Under the pieces are notes generated by a model. That model saw nothing but the letters and a program-made list of their open reading frames with translations, ran no database searches and was not told where the DNA came from. From contig CAJTOZ010000007.1 of NCBI GenBank assembly GCA_910578095.1, positions 1-60,961 on the forward strand: DNA of 60,961 bases. Direction: 5' to 3'. Shown piece by piece: positions 60,311-60,961 of this stretch; within the stretch, counting starts at the first letter, position 1; each line of letters opens with the position of its first letter. The stretch comes from an uncultured Muribaculaceae bacterium (GTDB lineage Bacteria; Bacteroidota; Bacteroidia; Bacteroidales; Muribaculaceae). Both the position numbers and the translations under genes were made by a program.

Positions 60311-60961
60311 TTATTTATTGTTTATTATTTCTGCCGTAGTTGTTATTTCAAGGTCTTTAGAGTACAATATGTCCTTTATCGCTGATTTTATCTGAGCAGA
60401 AATCAGGTTTTCCATAAATAAGAAATCTATTTCACCTTCATCCGTTACAGGTAGATTCAAGACATTCTTTTTCAATGTTGGCTTCGTTGCCATATTACCA
60501 TATGAATATATCAGGGGCAAATATGACATCGTGGCTATAAGAAACAACCCAACGGGTCGGTTCTTGATTACATCGCCTGTAAAGGAGAATACATGATTGT
60601 GAGTAGCCAATTTGTATTTTTCAGAACGGTAATATGCATTGCCGAAGAAATCGATAGTAATTGAATTTGCCGGAAAAGTACGGGCATCGCGATCGGTTCG
60701 CCCCTTGATACCGCAATTTGTCACCCCGGAATTGATGAACAAACAACCTTTGCCATTGATGTCTCGATTCTGAATGTCGATGTCGCCGCTTTGTGGTTCG
60801 TCAAAGATATCACCAATGGAGAAGGGTTTCCATACCATACGATTTTGGCGGAGGGCATCGAGCGCAGCGAGTTCGCCCTCTGTTAAAATCGTATCGGATA
60901 GGCCTGCTGCCTGGAGATACGCTTTCAGCGTCGCAAGGCGCTCCGCTTTCAGCGTCGCTAT
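60311..60961 (-). CDS. Restriction-modification specificity (S) subunit, 5' end beyond window
   Basis: The 3' part of a gene that stays open to the window edge (217 residues seen). It resembles the target recognition domain of type I HsdS or related type II proteins: WKPFSIGDIFDEP near the start, FINSGVTNCGIKGR, SITIDFFGNAYYRSEKY, THNHVFSF and MATKPTLKKNVLNLPV, ending with a helical segment (FLFMENLISAQIKSAIKDI). This domain picks the DNA sequence that is methylated or cut. Upstream in frame are tandem 24-bp repeats (60920-60958) encoding LATLKA-type helical units. It is AT-richer than its neighbours, which suggests transfer. HsdM and HsdR would lie outside the window. Confidence 0.8.
   Translation of the reverse strand: MATLKAERLATLKAYLQAAGLSDTILTEGELAALDALRQNRMVWKPFSIGDIFDEPQSGDIDIQNRDINGKGCLFINSGVTNCGIKGRTDRDARTFPANSITIDFFGNAYYRSEKYKLATHNHVFSFTGDVIKNRPVGLFLIATMSYLPLIYSYGNMATKPTLKKNVLNLPVTDEGEIDFLFMENLISAQIKSAIKDILYSKDLEITTTAEIINNK
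60920..60958 (-). repeat. 15-bp direct repeat, 24-bp period, in the specificity gene
   Basis: cgctttcagcgtcgc occurs at 60920-60934 and 60944-60958. The period is eight codons and keeps the frame, coding for LATLKAxx units in a predicted helix. More copies may lie outside the window. Confidence 0.8.

Overview
The window looks like a chromosomal stretch of a GC-rich Bacteroidales bacterium, possibly Muribaculaceae or a near relative. The evidence is the repeated Bacteroidetes-type -7 box (TAnnTTTG) before genes, the near absence of Shine-Dalgarno sequences, a full Bat aerotolerance operon, a PorT-type barrel, a BamD plus Bacteroidetes omega-like RNA polymerase pair, DUF4293, DUF4301 and DUF4954 proteins, and a long-form IspG. 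The family assignment is inference. No rRNA, tRNA or CRISPR array was seen.

Layout. 1-735: 3' remnant of an IS30-family transposase. 765-3746: a cobalamin riboswitch leader followed by a DASS-type anion/dicarboxylate transporter and a phosphate-selective-type porin, with a 37-codon orphan signal-peptide-like frame in the leader. 3794-6672: uvrA. 6695-10107: DUF4293 and an Ntn hydrolase, an SpoU methyltransferase and LpxH. 10112-14964: a DUF59 protein, a PorT barrel, a META lipoprotein with a secreted partner, S15, an omega-like subunit, BamD and two small envelope proteins, one only 59 aa. 15102-19420: DUF4301, a large periplasmic TPR protein and a small barrel. 19573-22216: a four-subunit 2-oxoacid:ferredoxin oxidoreductase. 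22281-30684: an AspT/YidE-type transporter, an HD hydrolase, IlvE, an M16 peptidase, IspG, a PAP2-like protein and sigma-54. 30729-34869: omega-amidase, acyltransferase, hypothetical, threonine synthase and a DUF2007-USP-USP fusion. 35033-43673: a small HTH protein and the moxR-DUF58-BatA-E operon. 43917-48565: a soluble aldo/keto reductase, a Tat-exported aldo/keto reductase-ferredoxin with a membrane polyferredoxin, and a lone ECF sigma factor. 48623-55248: DUF4954 protein and TamB. 55261-59985: GT32 glycosyltransferase, NadE and a Pif1-like helicase with a TPR tail. 60311-60961: the 3' part of a restriction-modification specificity gene running off the right edge, in visibly AT-richer DNA.

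How the parts fit. Most genes sit in tight, often overlapping operons closed by strong hairpins; two of these are perfect palindromes or inverted repeats of 46-48 bp between convergent genes. The oxidoreductase and the nearby IlvE would together support branched-chain amino acid metabolism to acyl-CoA. BamD, TamB, LpxH, the acyltransferase and the Bat proteins serve the envelope.

The most unusual units are three. The first is a B12 riboswitch governing a dicarboxylate-type transporter and porin, not an obvious corrinoid gene. The second is a membrane polyferredoxin carrying an internal twin-arginine segment next to a Tat-exported aldo/keto reductase with its own ferredoxin domain. The third is an S-type specificity gene with in-frame 24-bp repeats at the right edge.
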